A stretch of DNA of 64,000 nt from Cichorium intybus (lineage: Eukaryota > Streptophyta > Magnoliopsida > Asterales > Asteraceae): assembly GCA_023525715.1 (NCBI GenBank), contig CM042011.1:65277354-65341353 (forward strand), written 5' to 3'. Position 1 is the stretch's first letter. Every line of letters starts with the position of its first letter. This document shows positions 34,090-46,619 of this stretch, one piece after another. The notes below the pieces were generated by a model that was not told where the DNA came from, searched no databases, and saw nothing but the letters and a program-made list of their open reading frames with translations. Made by a program: the position numbers and the translations under genes.

Positions 34090-36410
34090 TAACCAAGAAT
34101 TTATCTTTTAAGCAACTAATCTCTATTTAATATCTTTTGGGGTTTTTAAACTAATCTCAACCCAATTACTAATGGGTCGAACATCTTATTATCTCTCAAG
34201 CCCACTTCTTAATAACAAATAACTAAAAGCTCAACGTCGTTTGTTTCATTTTGAATGCATCCAAGGGATTGACCTATCTTGGTCACTATATGCCTTGGTA
34301 ACCACGATGAATAAAATTATAACAAATAACTAAAACTTGAACGACACATGATGGCATATGGCTTAAACCAAAAGATGTTCAGTTACCCTTAGAAATAAAA
34401 TCTGCATACTATTTTGTATGTCATACTGAAACTTTTCAAGTTGACTTTACTATCAGAGCTTTCAAACCACTGATTAAAAGGTTAATAACTTCATCCTTAC
34501 CTCGTATCAATGGGAAAACATTTTGTAACTTTTGTTAGTAAATATATAATCTTTTAGTTTTTTGTGTATATTTCGTTTATTTTAATATGTATTTTAGTTT
34601 CTTTTATTATAAGGAAATTAATTTAATTTTTATAAGTTTTTTATTTCAGTTTTTTAATAATTAGACTTTGTGTTTACCCTGTTTACTATTTTTTATTTCT
34701 ATTGTAGAGTTCTTTTCTGCATATCATATATTCTTTTGCCAAGTCTTCATAATAAGTGGTGAATCTAAATGGTTGAGTTTAATGAATTATTTTTAGCTAA
34801 ATAAGAATCAATCTAGTAATTATTATTTTATTAAATAATCAAATCTCAATGCATAAAATAAATATAAACAACTAAACATTTTATGAAATATTCATAATAT
34901 ATTTGATAGATAGTAATATCACATTGCTTCTCTTTTGCATGGTGTTGTCAAAAAATAAACATACATAAATGATAAATATATGATATGTATAAGATTATTT
35001 ATAATTCGTAAAATAAAACGAATATATGATAATGTAATATCATCCTATAAGATTCTTGAGTTTTTTTTTTTTTTTTTTAATTTTTAGAAAAACATAATAG
35101 TTTTTATTTTATGGTATTACCAGTTAAATATGTAACATAGTGTAAATGTGGGTTTAGGTAAATATAATATTAACATGGAGCAATTGTAAGAGCTAATAAT
35201 AATAAAATTAATGATTAGGTGATCAAAATTCCGATATTACCACTTGATATCTCATGAAAATCAAATAAATGTGATATAAATTAAGAGGTATTTTGACTTC
35301 TTTTTAATTTGTCATCACAACACTTGTATTATTTACCCTTATACAGAAATACTAAAACTATAATATTAATTTACGGTTCTCGACTAAACATTAGGATGTC
35401 AAATGAGGAATTTACCTTGAAAGTAAATGACCTCCCATTACGACCATCTGTAAATAGAAAGAGGAGAACAAGAAACCAAAAAGCACATATAAAGATCCCT
35501 TTCACAAATTTCACGTTTCAAGAAAAAAAATCAATATCATATTGTAAACAACCAATACTGAGATTCGACTACTTGATTTCTTTCTAAAAATTTCATTCAA
35601 CTTGATCCTGGTAATCAAACATTTTTCGAGACTAAAACAAACATCACAGAAATGCTGCATATTCCAAAAAATTATAGTCAGGCATTTCACCAAACACTTA
35701 CTGTGCACATCAATGGCCACAAACAACCAAGTTTCTGTTGAACCTTATGCCTAATCGATGGGGCCTTTTTCGAGCAGTATCATACAGAGAAGAAAAAGCG
35801 GTGTCCGTGATAGAATAGGGTGAGAATCACTTTAAACTTGGGTCGGTAAAAACTTCCTGATAAACCTCAACCGTCCGCATCTACTTCCTATGCAGCGAAG
35901 ACCCCGATAATTGTTGTATGTCATTATATCTAAGTATGTCTTCTTCGATGTAGTGATCACAAGTAATCAAAGTTGATTATTGTTAGTGAAGTTTGTTTTC
36001 GTCAAATATGGAGTAGACATGTTATTGGTTTTTACTAGTTAATCTTCTAAAGTTGACTAATAATATGGAAAATGGGAAGATAATATATGACATATATATG
36101 ACTGTACGTACATTAGCTTAATGAAAGAGAATAACGACTAAAAGTATTTTTGACTGCAAGATCTTCTCGATTAATACTGAAGCAATATTAATGGGAAGAT
36201 ATTATTATTTTATTTAAAGCATACCACAAATACAATCTTTTCAACAGTCATATAATTAATATAGTATTAATAACATTTTTTCCATTATAAATGAACATAT
36301 GTATCAATGGCTTTTTACATCAAAAACCTACGACCTTCCAAAAATCATTTCATAGTTGCTCAGAATGTCATCATCGTCTACCCAAAAGATCCAAATAATG
36401 GATCAAACAA
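34090..36410. other. intergenic AT-rich sequence
   Basis: No gene seen; an 18-T run near 35,060. A few short ORFs lack any recognisable motif. Confidence 0.5.
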
Positions 36411-36417
36411 AGTATCC

Positions 36418-36545
36418 CCTTTCAAATCAATGCATTTTGAATCAGAGAAAAAATCAATCGGTGAACAAAAACAACAAAGATCTGATGTCATCAATAGGTT
36501 CTTGGGATGGACTTCAAATCAATGCATTTTGAATCAGAGAAAAAA
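36418..36545 (+). repeat. direct repeat upstream of the MAP65-like fragment
   Basis: A segment TTTTGAATCAGAGAAAAAA with its 15-base upstream flank occurs at 36,418-36,455 and again at 36,506-36,545, about 88 bases apart. Part of a scrambled region that also repeats GATGTCATCAATAGGTT, an echo of the MAP65-like exon at 36,656. Confidence 0.5.
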
Positions 36546-36637
36546 CTTGAGCGCCTTAAATTCTCTGTGCTTGGTTCTTGGGATGGAATTCAAGCAGACA
36601 ATTCACGAAAAAAAAAATGATGGTTTATCATAAACAG

Positions 36638-37382
36638 GAGCAAAGAGCATAAGTGATGATGTCATCAATAGGTTTGCAATTGCTATGGAAAGATTACATG
36701 ATGTCAAAATAGAAAGAATGCAAAAAGTAAGTGAAATGTGGAAAATGAACTAAATTCAAGAATATCTTCTGTTTTTATATTTGTAAATTACGGGAATAGC
36801 AACGTACTTGTATAATTTACTGATAGGCGATATATTTCAGTTATTATCCATAATAGCAATATACATACTATTTTTTTTTAACGATTTCAACAATTTTAAC
36901 ATGGTGAACCAGTAACTAGTTACCATTTTGATATTTTTCAATTTTTTGCTTATGTGGCACTGAACCAATGAAGATGTTGCAATACAATTGCTATATCATC
37001 CCATTCATTGGATGCAACATGAGCAAAAAAATTGTAAAAAAAATCAAAAGGTGAGCGGTTACTGTTCACCAGGTTAAAAATTGCTATAACCAGTAGAAAA
37101 TCGTAAGTACGTTGCTATTACAGGTTAACATTAAATTAAATTGCCTATATATATCACTAGAAATGCAAAACGTTGCTATTTCCTACAAGTTTCCCTTTAT
37201 ATTATATGCCGACTTTTTAATAAAAATTTTATTAGATTCAGAATCTTGCAAGTTCTTTGTCAGAGCTATGGAATTTGATAGATGCACCACTTGAAGAGCA
37301 ACAAGTGTTTCAAAGTGTTACATGCAACATAGCTGCTTCAGAACAGGAGATAATTGAAGAAGATAGAATCTGCAAAAAATAA
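36638..37382 (+). pseudogene. MAP65-like gene fragment, two exons
   Basis: Exon A (36,638-36,726) encodes KSISDDVINRFAIAMERL and HDVKIERMQK, then a GTAAGT donor. Exon B (37,236-37,382) encodes IQNLASSLSELWNLIDAP and LEEQQVFQSVTCNIAAS, then a stop at 37,380-37,382. This is the central part of plant 65-kDa microtubule-associated proteins, which cross-link antiparallel microtubules. The full protein has about 580 residues; only about 75 remain, and a MITE sits in the intron. I take it as a duplicated fragment. Confidence 0.7.
36795..37119. mobile_element. MITE with 15-bp perfect inverted ends
   Basis: AATAGCAACGTACTT (36,795-36,809) and AAGTACGTTGCTATT (37,105-37,119) are perfect inverted repeats. 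It lies in the intron between the two MAP65-like exons. True ends may be a few bases further out; the target-site duplication is unclear, so the superfamily is open (Mutator-like is possible). Confidence 0.65.
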
Positions 37383-37593
37383 AGCTAATACACCATCTGA
37401 TACCAAGCCCGCCATTGCCCCTCCTCCTCCTAGCCAAGGTCCACTCATTATCTTTCTGTATATTTGCTTATATATCTTTTAATAACTATAATTTGTTACA
37501 AGAGTTATATATTTTATTTTAGTTATGGGAAAATTGAAGGACTTTTTCTATTGTTACAAGAATTATATATTTTATTTAATAACTATTGGAGTC

Positions 37594-38207
37594 ATGGCAG
37601 AGTCAAAAAAGAAGTTGCAGCAAGATGCAATGGTATTAAAGATTAAACTTTCCTTTTGTTCATCATTCAGCACTTTGTGTACTTTGTATATACAGACATT
37701 TTATAATTTTATAAAGTGTTCGCTTTTATATACAGAATTCCAAGAACTATGATATTGAGGCACTCACAGTAGACGAATCAGAATACATTGAAATGGGACG
37801 AAAAGTGTTTAACTTCCAATTATTACTCGAAATGTTTTATTTTTTTACCAATAATAACAATGTACTTTCACTTGAATAATTAATTAATAGGATTTAATGT
37901 TGGGTGTTGCGGATGAAGCTGTTGCTGCAGCAGAATCTGTGATTCTTGGTTATCAATCGGTCATTTCCCTTGATGAATTGGAATTGGAATCGGAATCAGA
38001 ATCAGAGTCGAAATCAGAATCGGAAGAGAGTAGTGAGATGAGGATGATGATAATGATGAAGCTAACAAGTTGAAATCGAAAACTTTTAATGATAAAATAT
38101 ATAAGGAAACGCCTGAAAATGGCCAAAAAAGAAAACGAGCAAAGATTGTTAAGCTTTCATATGAAAATTTTATCATAAAGAGAAAAAAGTGTAACTTGTA
38201 GCATATG
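37594..38207 (+). pseudogene. unidentified gene remnant with acidic tail and nuclear signal
   Basis: Three plausible exons with GT-AG borders: 37,594-37,632 (MAESKKKLQQDAM), 37,736-37,804 (NYDIEALTVDESEY...) and 37,891 on (DLMLGVADEAVAAAESVILG, then a Glu/Ser run). Near 38,035 the reading shifts by one base; the shifted frame continues acidic (DEDDDNDE) and ends with QKRKRAK, a likely nuclear signal, stopping at about 38,202. I do not recognise the family. The frameshift suggests a pseudogene. Confidence 0.45.
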
Positions 38208-40300
38208 TGTGGAATATTATTTTGGAATTAATCGGTTTTGCTAGATTTTTTTATTTTTTTAGTTATTTAATATCTGTTTTGTTTCCGAAGTTTATTCATA
38301 GAGTTGGAAAGTTTGAGTAACATGTCAAACTGCTAAGTTATTTTTGTCTTGAGATGGGTTGGTTTGTTAACACTTTTTTGTATGTGTGCAAATATGTTGC
38401 ATATAATTTGAGTATAAAAATTCTAAATTTTGGAACCATGAGGATAGTTGATTTTTGCAAAATTAGCCTAAAGAATATTTGTTTTTGCAACTTTGGTTCT
38501 TCTAAGGGTTTAGTAGTGTTTTTTGGTTCTTAATTCAAGTAAAATGACTATTTTTGGTGTTTGGGTATAACTAAATTTTGCAGTTTTGGTCAACAAAGCT
38601 GTAGTTATTTTATTCTACCAAAAGTAATAAATATATACATGTTAATGTTTTAGGTTATTATCGGTGTCAGTATCTATACAAACCATTATAATATGTTTTT
38701 TTTTGCTTAACCACGTATAGCATTATTTTCTAATTTAAATTAATCATAAAATGTTTGTTTTTGGGAGTATTCGTCTCGCAGCTTTTGGAAACTTCTAGCT
38801 TTTTTAGAAAAGCTCGAAAAATAATAAATTTGTTCGTTAGTAGGAGTTTTTACTTTCTACTTTAAATAAAAAAAAATGAATCCAAAAGCTACTTCAAGTT
38901 TCTTTTTAGTTTAACTTTTCAAAAGTTTTTGGCTTTGTATTTATATAATTTTACATATTTGAATAAAATGTTGGAAAATACAATGTTATTTCAACGTGAA
39001 TAAAGCCAAAGTGCATTGTCATTTGACATTCAAAACTAAAAGAGTTTACTATTAACCGAAGTAAATAAAAACTATATTGTTATATTATACAAAACTACAT
39101 AATATGTGATATAAAAACCAAAAAAGTCAACTCGTGTTTAACATGGACTTATAATCTAATGAATAAAAAAGGGTTGTGCTATAGCTACCCCTCCATTAAA
39201 TTTTGTCCCCCCCCTTGACAACCATCAAATCAATTTGGATTTTAATTAAATTAATTTTTTAATCTATAAACATTCATCTGATTTGACTAGTTGTTTTGTT
39301 TTACCCCTTTTTCGTCTTTTGTTGATTTTCCTTTATTATTATTATTATTATTTTTTAAAATTTACACCTTAAACATTTTAAAAACAAATAAAAAATATGT
39401 TATTCAGTAGGTCGACTTTCTTAAATAAAGAACGGTGTGTCCGGGTAAAATGAATATCATATCCACGCAACTAACCACGATCTATTAATTTTTTACAGAT
39501 CGTTACTCTACAACAATGAAGTGTTGAAACATGATAAATGATAATAACGTCAAATTAAAAATAGTGATTAAATACAACAATGAATTTGATAGATTCTCAT
39601 ATTTTTGTAAATTTGTATTATTTTTGCTAGATAGTTTTGATAGATTCTCATATCCAGATAACGCACCACGCAATTGTAATACTGGACCATTTAGTATCTC
39701 TGAGTAATAAAGACAAACTTTGCGTTATTATTATTTAATTTGTTATTTTTATACAATCGTTCGAATTTGACATAATCGTTTTGATATAATTTGACATAAT
39801 TTTATAATTTTATAAACGTCGTTCGTTGTGTCGTAATTATTTAATAAAAATTTATTGTTTTATTGTTACTAAAACGTCAAAATTATAAAAGCTAAATTTA
39901 CTAATTTAGGTTTTCTAATAATAATAGTAATAATAATAATAATAATAAAACAAATTAAACACTATTTGTAAAAGTAAAAAAGAAAAAAAAAAGACAATAA
40001 ATAGACAAAATAGACAAAAAGACAAAAATAAAAAGCAACAAAACACAAAATATCAAATCAGAAAGAATATAAACAGATCATATGAGAGGTATGTATAAAT
40101 CCACCCATAACAAAAAAAATACTTCATTTATAGAATACAAATCAAACCAAAAACAGAAATCACATTGATAAATCCATTATTTCATTCTTTAGTGCAACAA
40201 AAGATAATATATTTTTTTATAAATTCATATATTATTCGTGATATATTCAACAAAAAACAGTAATAAGGCATTAATGATTGCTGATATTTTATCCGAAGTA
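38208..40300. other. intergenic AT-rich sequence upstream of the HVA22-like gene
   Basis: (ATT)n at 39,335-39,352 and (AAT)n at 39,918-39,950. The 38,760-38,945 part has AAAAGCT/AGCTTTT clusters in both orientations, possibly a decayed foldback MITE. No gene seen. Confidence 0.5.
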
Positions 40301-40558
40301 AATATGAAAAAAGAAAATCGCCTCACCCATTGTCAACATGTACCGTACAAGTGATGAATACATGGGTTCCTACCACCTGCTTTTTTCTTTGTAGCTTTTT
40401 CTAGCTGCTTCAACAACACTTGTTTTGCTCCCTCTCTCCTTTTTCACCAAACCCTCTTCCTCTATCTCACTCTCTGACAACTGAACTCTACAAATCCCAG
40501 CTTCATTCTTCTTTGTTCGGATTTGGTAAAAGAAATTGATTGGCGGTTTTGATCAAAG
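40301..40558 (+). promoter_or_regulatory. proximal promoter and 5' UTR of the HVA22-like gene
   Basis: A pyrimidine-rich stretch (CTCCCTCTCTCC, CTCTATCTCACTCTC at 40,430-40,475) lies 90-130 bases before the ATG, typical of plant 5' UTRs. I see no convincing TATA box or ABA-responsive ACGTG element. Confidence 0.45.
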
Positions 40559-41801
40559 ATGGGATCTGGAGCTGGCAATTTACTCAAGCTCATCGCTCAA
40601 AACTTCGACATTCTTGCCGGGTTTCTGATTTTCTCCCTCTTTTCATTCTTCAAACGCAGAAATAGAGTTTAAATTAGGAACATGTTCATTGATGCGCTAT
40701 CGTCTTCCTGTCTGCTTTTATTTAACATTTTTTTACTCCCCTTTTAAGTTCAGCATCGGTAACAATTAGGGTAAAAGGGCTCCTTTAGGTTACAGAACAC
40801 ATAGGTGATTAGGTTACACTTTTTAACGATTCCTTTTCGAAAAAAGAAGTTTAAATGATTGCCGTTATGATCTGTTCAAATCATTAATTCTATATAAGCT
40901 TATCATCATGTTTTTAACTAAACCCAATCCAAATCTATTCGTTTTCTGGGTTTTCCGAGATTTGTCTCTTTCGTATTACTTTCTTGTAAATGTATGCAAT
41001 GTATTCATCTCTTAATGTACAATCGAGGAAGCTGATTTTGTTTGTATATTTGTTCTTGCAGACCGGTGGTTAGTTTAGCTTATCCTCTGTAAGTTCGATC
41101 GTAAAATGCTCTCTATCAATTCGTTTCAACTGTTCTTGCTTTTCAATTCACTTCACCCAATGAATAATAAAAACCTTTTCTTCTTCTTTTACCAGATACG
41201 CATCAGTCAGGGCAATAGAAACGAAATCTCCAGTGGATGATCAACAATGGCTTACGTATTGGGTTTTGTACTCCATGATTACTCTCTTCGAGCTCACTTT
41301 TGCCAAACTCATTGAATGGTAATCCCATTTTCTTCATAAACTCTAAAATTCCTTTCTTGGACCAAATCTTGAGATCATCTTGTATTCATTTCCACTTTTC
41401 AGGATCCCATTTTGGTCATACGCAAAGCTGATTGTAACTTGCTGGTTGGTGATTCCATACTTCAGTGGTGCAGCATATGTCTATGAACAATATGTTAGAC
41501 CTTTTTACAATGGAAAACAAACTATTAACATTTGGTATGTTCCTAGAAAGAAAGATGTTTTCAGTAAACCAGATGACATTTTAGTAGCTGCTGAGAAATA
41601 CATTCAAGAACATGGTCCAGATGCATTTCAAGAAATCATTCATCGCGTATGTTTCCCTCTATTTCTCTTATATTTCTCTCATATATGAAATCTTTTATAT
41701 GATTTAGCTTCTTTTTATCTAATTGATTTGTGCAGTCTGATAGGGATGTGAGGTATAGAGGTAGTACCAACATATTTGGTGAAGATGACCACAGATTTTG
41801 A
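40559..41801 (+). CDS. HVA22A: HVA22-like protein, five exons
   Basis: Exons 40,559-40,620, 41,062-41,088, 41,196-41,318, 41,403-41,646 and 41,736-41,801 join in frame to 173 codons, close to the 177 of Arabidopsis HVA22a, which it resembles most. TB2/DP1/HVA22 (REEP) domain: a hydrophobic N-terminal stretch (about residues 16-32), a long hydrophobic hairpin (48-71 and 77-98) and a cytosolic C-terminal helix region with FSKPDDILVAAEKYIQEHGP. All introns are GT-AG and short. Proteins of this family insert a wedge into the endoplasmic reticulum membrane, shape tubules and affect vesicle traffic; several are induced by abscisic acid and stress. Intact, and the clearest host gene here. Confidence 0.95.
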
Positions 41802-43462
41802 GGTTTGTGTATTTTGGGGCTTTGAGAGCTTGTGTTTGTGTTGATTGTTATAATAGGATGGTATGTTGGCTAAACTCTTTTGTTAACCATGGTGTTAGGG
41901 TTTTTAAATTTGATCCAAGAAATATTGTTTACTTTTTGTAAATGGGGTTTCCTTTTATGCAAATATTTCTCAATAACATATCATCCATATGGGATTCTAC
42001 TTTTTGGTTTTTGCTGATTAAGTATCTATAAGGCTTGTTTGTTGATGATGTATTATTGGTACATATCTTAAATGAGTTGATTGTGTTGTATGGAGTGTAA
42101 AACCTTTCGACATAGAGAATTAGCATAAATGTAGACATTAGTTTCACTAACAAAAACTAGTCAATATAATTCATCATATACGTTCACATTCATGATTCGA
42201 AACGGGGGTTACAAAAAATAAAAGCCATAGTAAACACTAACTATTCAAAAGGCAACTATTGTTCAAACAAACTTTCTCTTAGTTTTTATTCTATGCTAAT
42301 TAACAATCATCTAATGCTTTCCAAAAGCTTCATGTCTAGGTGAAATCAAATTCTATTTAGCTGCTCTTTTTTTTTTTTTTTTGGAACACATGTCATAGAA
42401 GAAATTGCGTAAGCCAAAATTGTGTCGTGGTACATGAGTTTAGCTATTAGTTTCTAACTTACATGGGCTTTCGTAGCCTTTGCAACAATGATTTCAAAAC
42501 ATATGGCATTTAAAAAACCCATTTATTGAAATAAAATACTTTGACATATGTGAAAAGATCTCATGTACTACTCAATATGGTAGTTAGGTCAACTAACTAC
42601 AATTTTTTCCTTGTTTTTTCTTCCATTGTTCTTTAATTCCTATAAGATTTTCCTGTTGAAATGGTTAGCTAATCAACAATATATGTTCAGAATATATAAC
42701 TAGTTTCAATAGGTTCACATAACAACTCCAATATTTAGTTCTATTACTTCATATTTTCTATATTGTCTAGTAATACTTTTTAATTCTATCCCTCAACATT
42801 TTCTATGTTGTCTAGTAATTATTTTTTTTAACATTTCCAATCTTTTCGATTCATTGTTTAACAAACTAAACAACGTTTTTACTTGAAATATGATTCTTCT
42901 CATCCAATTTGTTTATTGGACTCTTTTAACCAATATAATTAAATAGCAAATAAGGTGATAATATATGATTATCAATCACACTTTTAATAGTCATATATTC
43001 TGTAAGCACTTTGCATTATTATTCTTAATAATGAACCATAAAATGCTATACAATCCATTTATTCAATCTTTTATGTCTTTAATCCCATTCATATTCACAC
43101 ATGTTTGCAAATTGCTCAAACATGTTCTTTCTAATATAACATGTTTTCAATATCTACTTATGATTTCTAGCCTCAAGTTAATGATATAAGCAACTTGCCA
43201 AATATGGGCTCATGAAATTGTCCATTTACTTGCAAATTAAACTAACAAAAAGAAAGGTAATTGGTTGTTAACTTTAATCCTTTGCTTCAATAATAAAGCC
43301 CCATTGATTTTCCTTAAAACCCCCTTTAATTGGACCCTCACACACTAGTTTCACCAGGAACATACATACCAAGTTCTAAAGGTTTTTAGGGATGAATGTA
43401 TGTGAAAAATTAAGGGTTCTTCCAACATCGGAAGAAAATGAGGAAAAGTGTCGAAATTCACG
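41802..43462. other. 3' UTR of the HVA22-like gene and intergenic sequence
   Basis: The first 150-250 bases are a plausible 3' UTR. The rest is AT-rich, with no gene or element boundary visible. Confidence 0.5.
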
Positions 43463-43477
43463 ATGTTTTACCGAAAT

Positions 43478-43625
43478 TTTTTTTGAACCGGCAAATAATA
43501 CAAATATATTATATCCTACCTAAACCTAAATCACCTATTCCACCTAATCCCCTAATGAGATTTGAACCCAAGACCTTAAGGAGGCCGGGCATACTCCGGT
43601 GCCGCTGAACTACAAGTTCTTTGGC
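43478..43625 (-). mobile_element. tRNA-derived SINE
   Basis: On the minus strand: Pol III box A TAGTTCAGCGG (43,612-43,602), box B GGTTCAAATCT (43,568-43,558), a short body and a terminal A run (43,485-43,478). It is flanked by a perfect 15-bp duplication ATGTTTTACCGAAAT (43,463-43,477 and 43,626-43,640), as left by LINE-driven insertion. Only 148 bp. Confidence 0.85.
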
Positions 43626-43640
43626 ATGTTTTACCGAAAT

Positions 43641-45626
43641 GCAACACAGATTTGACCTAAATCCACTTCAACGACCAGTCACGCGCCTGGTAGGTAGGTG
43701 TGGTCTGACTCGGCTATGTTAACTATGACTCGGTGAAGGAATTGATTGTTCATTTTTATTTTTCTTAAGCTTTGAATCGTCATTACTCTCATATAAAAAC
43801 TGATTGATATGATTTTTTTTGCATTGTGTTCTTTGTGGCATGATCGATTCATTGGTACATTCTAATCGAAATAAGGATAACAAGAAGTCGTACTTTTTTG
43901 GCCCAAAAGTAGGCCACTTTATGTTGGGTACTTTTTCAATAGCCAAATTTCTTTCTTTTTACTCAATCCATGTAACATTTTTCCTTAAACTCAAACACTC
44001 GTAACTCTTTTATATGAACTAAGATTGAGTTGATTCCTTTTTTTTTCTATGTAATATTTACATTGTAGAATCAAGAAACCATAATTTTCATGCTCGTAAG
44101 CAAAGTTTTATAACCTCAAACATAGGGTTTGATATTTAGAACAAGGAAACATGCCACTTTGAAAATGGCACAATTTCTTCATTTTAGCTCCAAATAACTT
44201 AGTTTCCTTTTGACATACCTTCCATGTTGTACCAAATACACATTTCAACTTTGAACACACTATTTTGATACTTCTAATGATTTCTATAGTCTCATAGTAG
44301 ACACCACCATTTTGTGAAATTTCATAGTTTACTTATTTTCTAACATTAACTTCAACATTTCCACCATATGCACTCTAAAATCATAATATTATATTATAAA
44401 TACAGGTATAAAATTATCAAGTATTTTTTCATTATAATAACTCTCCAAAACCATTTTAGTATTTCTTTACCCATTTGTACCATTATGCAATATCATATAA
44501 CTAATACAGCAAGTTCAAAATTTTTTTTACTTAATTATCTTAACATCCTTAATATTAGAAATCTAAGATGTTACAGAAGAAGAGAAAAGTGACGACATTA
44601 GTTTACTTCTTTAAGTGGTATGGTTGAAAAATGAGACTAAATTTTAGGTATTTTTTTCTACTTGATGAGTTTAACCCACATAATATAAAATTTTAGAAAA
44701 TGAGGATTTCCCATCAAATACTAACCTTTCAAAAGTTTCATCCATTCATTTTTTTTGTTCCATTTCTTCAAATATGCTATCATTTTTCTCAAAAATAAAT
44801 TAAACATTATTTCTCTAAATAATATTTGGCACCTAGTGAGAAAGAAGAAAAGTAGAAGGGCCTTAGTGGGGCTTATATTATAATATTGATAGGTGTTTAT
44901 GGTTATGTTTATAAGTCTCTAAAATGTATTTATGGCCATATATGAATCTTAAACTCGTGTTTTGTATGAAAGTTATTGGCTAGTTGAACCAAAAGTACAT
45001 AAAACTTAAAGTTAAAACCATTTGATCCTCACTTTATAGTTATTGGCTAGTCGTGTTTTGTATGAAAGAATATAGAATGCATGCATCTCTTCTAAAACAC
45101 ATATTACTACGACTAGATTAGACAACCAAGTGATGGAATCAACATTTATAGTTAATAAACATACATATAGTTCTCTATCCAAATAGAGTAAAAATATTGA
45201 ATCGATAAGTTTTTCTTGATGCATGACCTCCTTTAGACGGTCACACCAATGTATCATCTCATGAATATCATATCAATTAAGGTAAAAGGATCAATAAAAT
45301 ATTCTTCCACTAATTCTACCACAAATGGCAAATCAATAGTAATAAAACGGAGACCGAAATGGCAAATCAATAGTAAGTTGTATTGCTAATGCAAACCTTT
45401 AGTATAGTTGGCCTAGACGTCAATGATTTCTTCCAAACCATGTTCTAACAAACATTAGTCATAATAAGTCCCTCTTGAGTAAGAGCAATATTGTTATCCT
45501 CCAATAGATTCTACACATACCTCTTATTTGTCAAACCTTTAGTAACATGTTGAAATTAGAGGTTAGTTTTCTTATAGATGGCATGAAATGCATAAACTAT
45601 TGAACTATGATAAATGCATGCATGTA
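43641..45626. other. intergenic AT-rich sequence
   Basis: A GTTATTGGCTAGT / GTGTTTTGTATGAAAG pair repeats at 44,958-44,985 and 45,038-45,068. No gene I can support. Confidence 0.5.
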
Positions 45627-45634
45627 CTTGCAAG

Positions 45635-46124
45635 TAGGGCTGTAAACGAACCGAACGTTCAACGAACCGTTCGTGAACTGTTTGGCGGAAAGTTCATTTA
45701 TGTTCGTTTATTTATGAAATGAATGAAATGAGCACAAATTCTCGTTCGTTTAGTTAAATGAACGAACATGAACAATGGTTCCGTTCGTTCAATTATGTTC
45801 GTTAATGTTCGTTTATATTTGTTCATTTAAGTTCATTTTATGTTCATATTGTTCAATTGTGTTTGATTACATTACAATATTATATGTTTGTTTATGTTTA
45901 TATATGTTCAATTGTGTTTGTTTATCTCTATTTGTTTATGTTCTTTTTGCATGTTCACGAACATAAACGAATGAACATGAACAAAATAATTTTTTAAACG
46001 AACGAACATGAACAAGAAAACTCATTCGTTTATCCATGTGTGTTCGTTCGTTTGTTCGACTAACTTAAACGAACAAACATGAAAAAGCCCCCGTTCGTGG
46101 TCATTCGGTTCGTTTATAGCCCTA
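45635..46124. mobile_element. hAT-type MITE, copy 2
   Basis: Termini TAGGGCTGTAAACGAACC and GGTTCGTTTATAGCCCTA, with a perfect 8-bp duplication CTTGCAAG (45,627-45,634 and 46,125-46,132). Same family as 23,356-23,824; non-coding. Confidence 0.9.
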
Positions 46125-46132
46125 CTTGCAAG

Positions 46133-46619
46133 CAAACGTATTTTAAAAACAACACGACCCTCTATTTATCACATTTTCTTAGAAATGAGGACAGATAAAA
46201 GGTAGAGGTTCTTGAAAAGTCTACTCGAGTGATGACTTTAATTCAACATTAGAAACCATGAGGATTAGAGCCTTTGTGATCATTCTAAAGATTATCAGTT
46301 TAAGGATTTGATATTTAGGTATTGAGGCATTAAGCATTGATGCATGGTTATGGTGAATTAATGTATATAATGCATTGTAATTGACATCCATCATCGTACT
46401 CCATGTTAGCATGCTCTCATTTTCCATGAAAGTAATATGTTTTTATTTGGCCGTTGGAGCAGTCATTATTTAAAATTAGTGCGTTGTCTTGTGACATTCA
46501 CAAGTTGGATGTGTCATTGTTAAAGAGTCAAAATTACATGTATTCATTATTTGTGAATAAAGGAATTAACCCACTCCTAGGTTTCACTTCATAGACATGT
46601 TTTGTTGAGTGAATGTTAG
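46133..46619. other. non-coding, possibly 3' part of the hAT element
   Basis: No ORF or terminus recognised. Confidence 0.4.

Noticed and set aside
43558..43612. A tRNA gene on the minus strand
   Set aside because: Box A and box B are present but no cloverleaf can be completed; poly-A end and target-site duplication show a SINE.
45012..45257. 81-codon minus-strand ORF
   Set aside because: Open frame with no motif I can name, and no adjoining exons that make a gene model.
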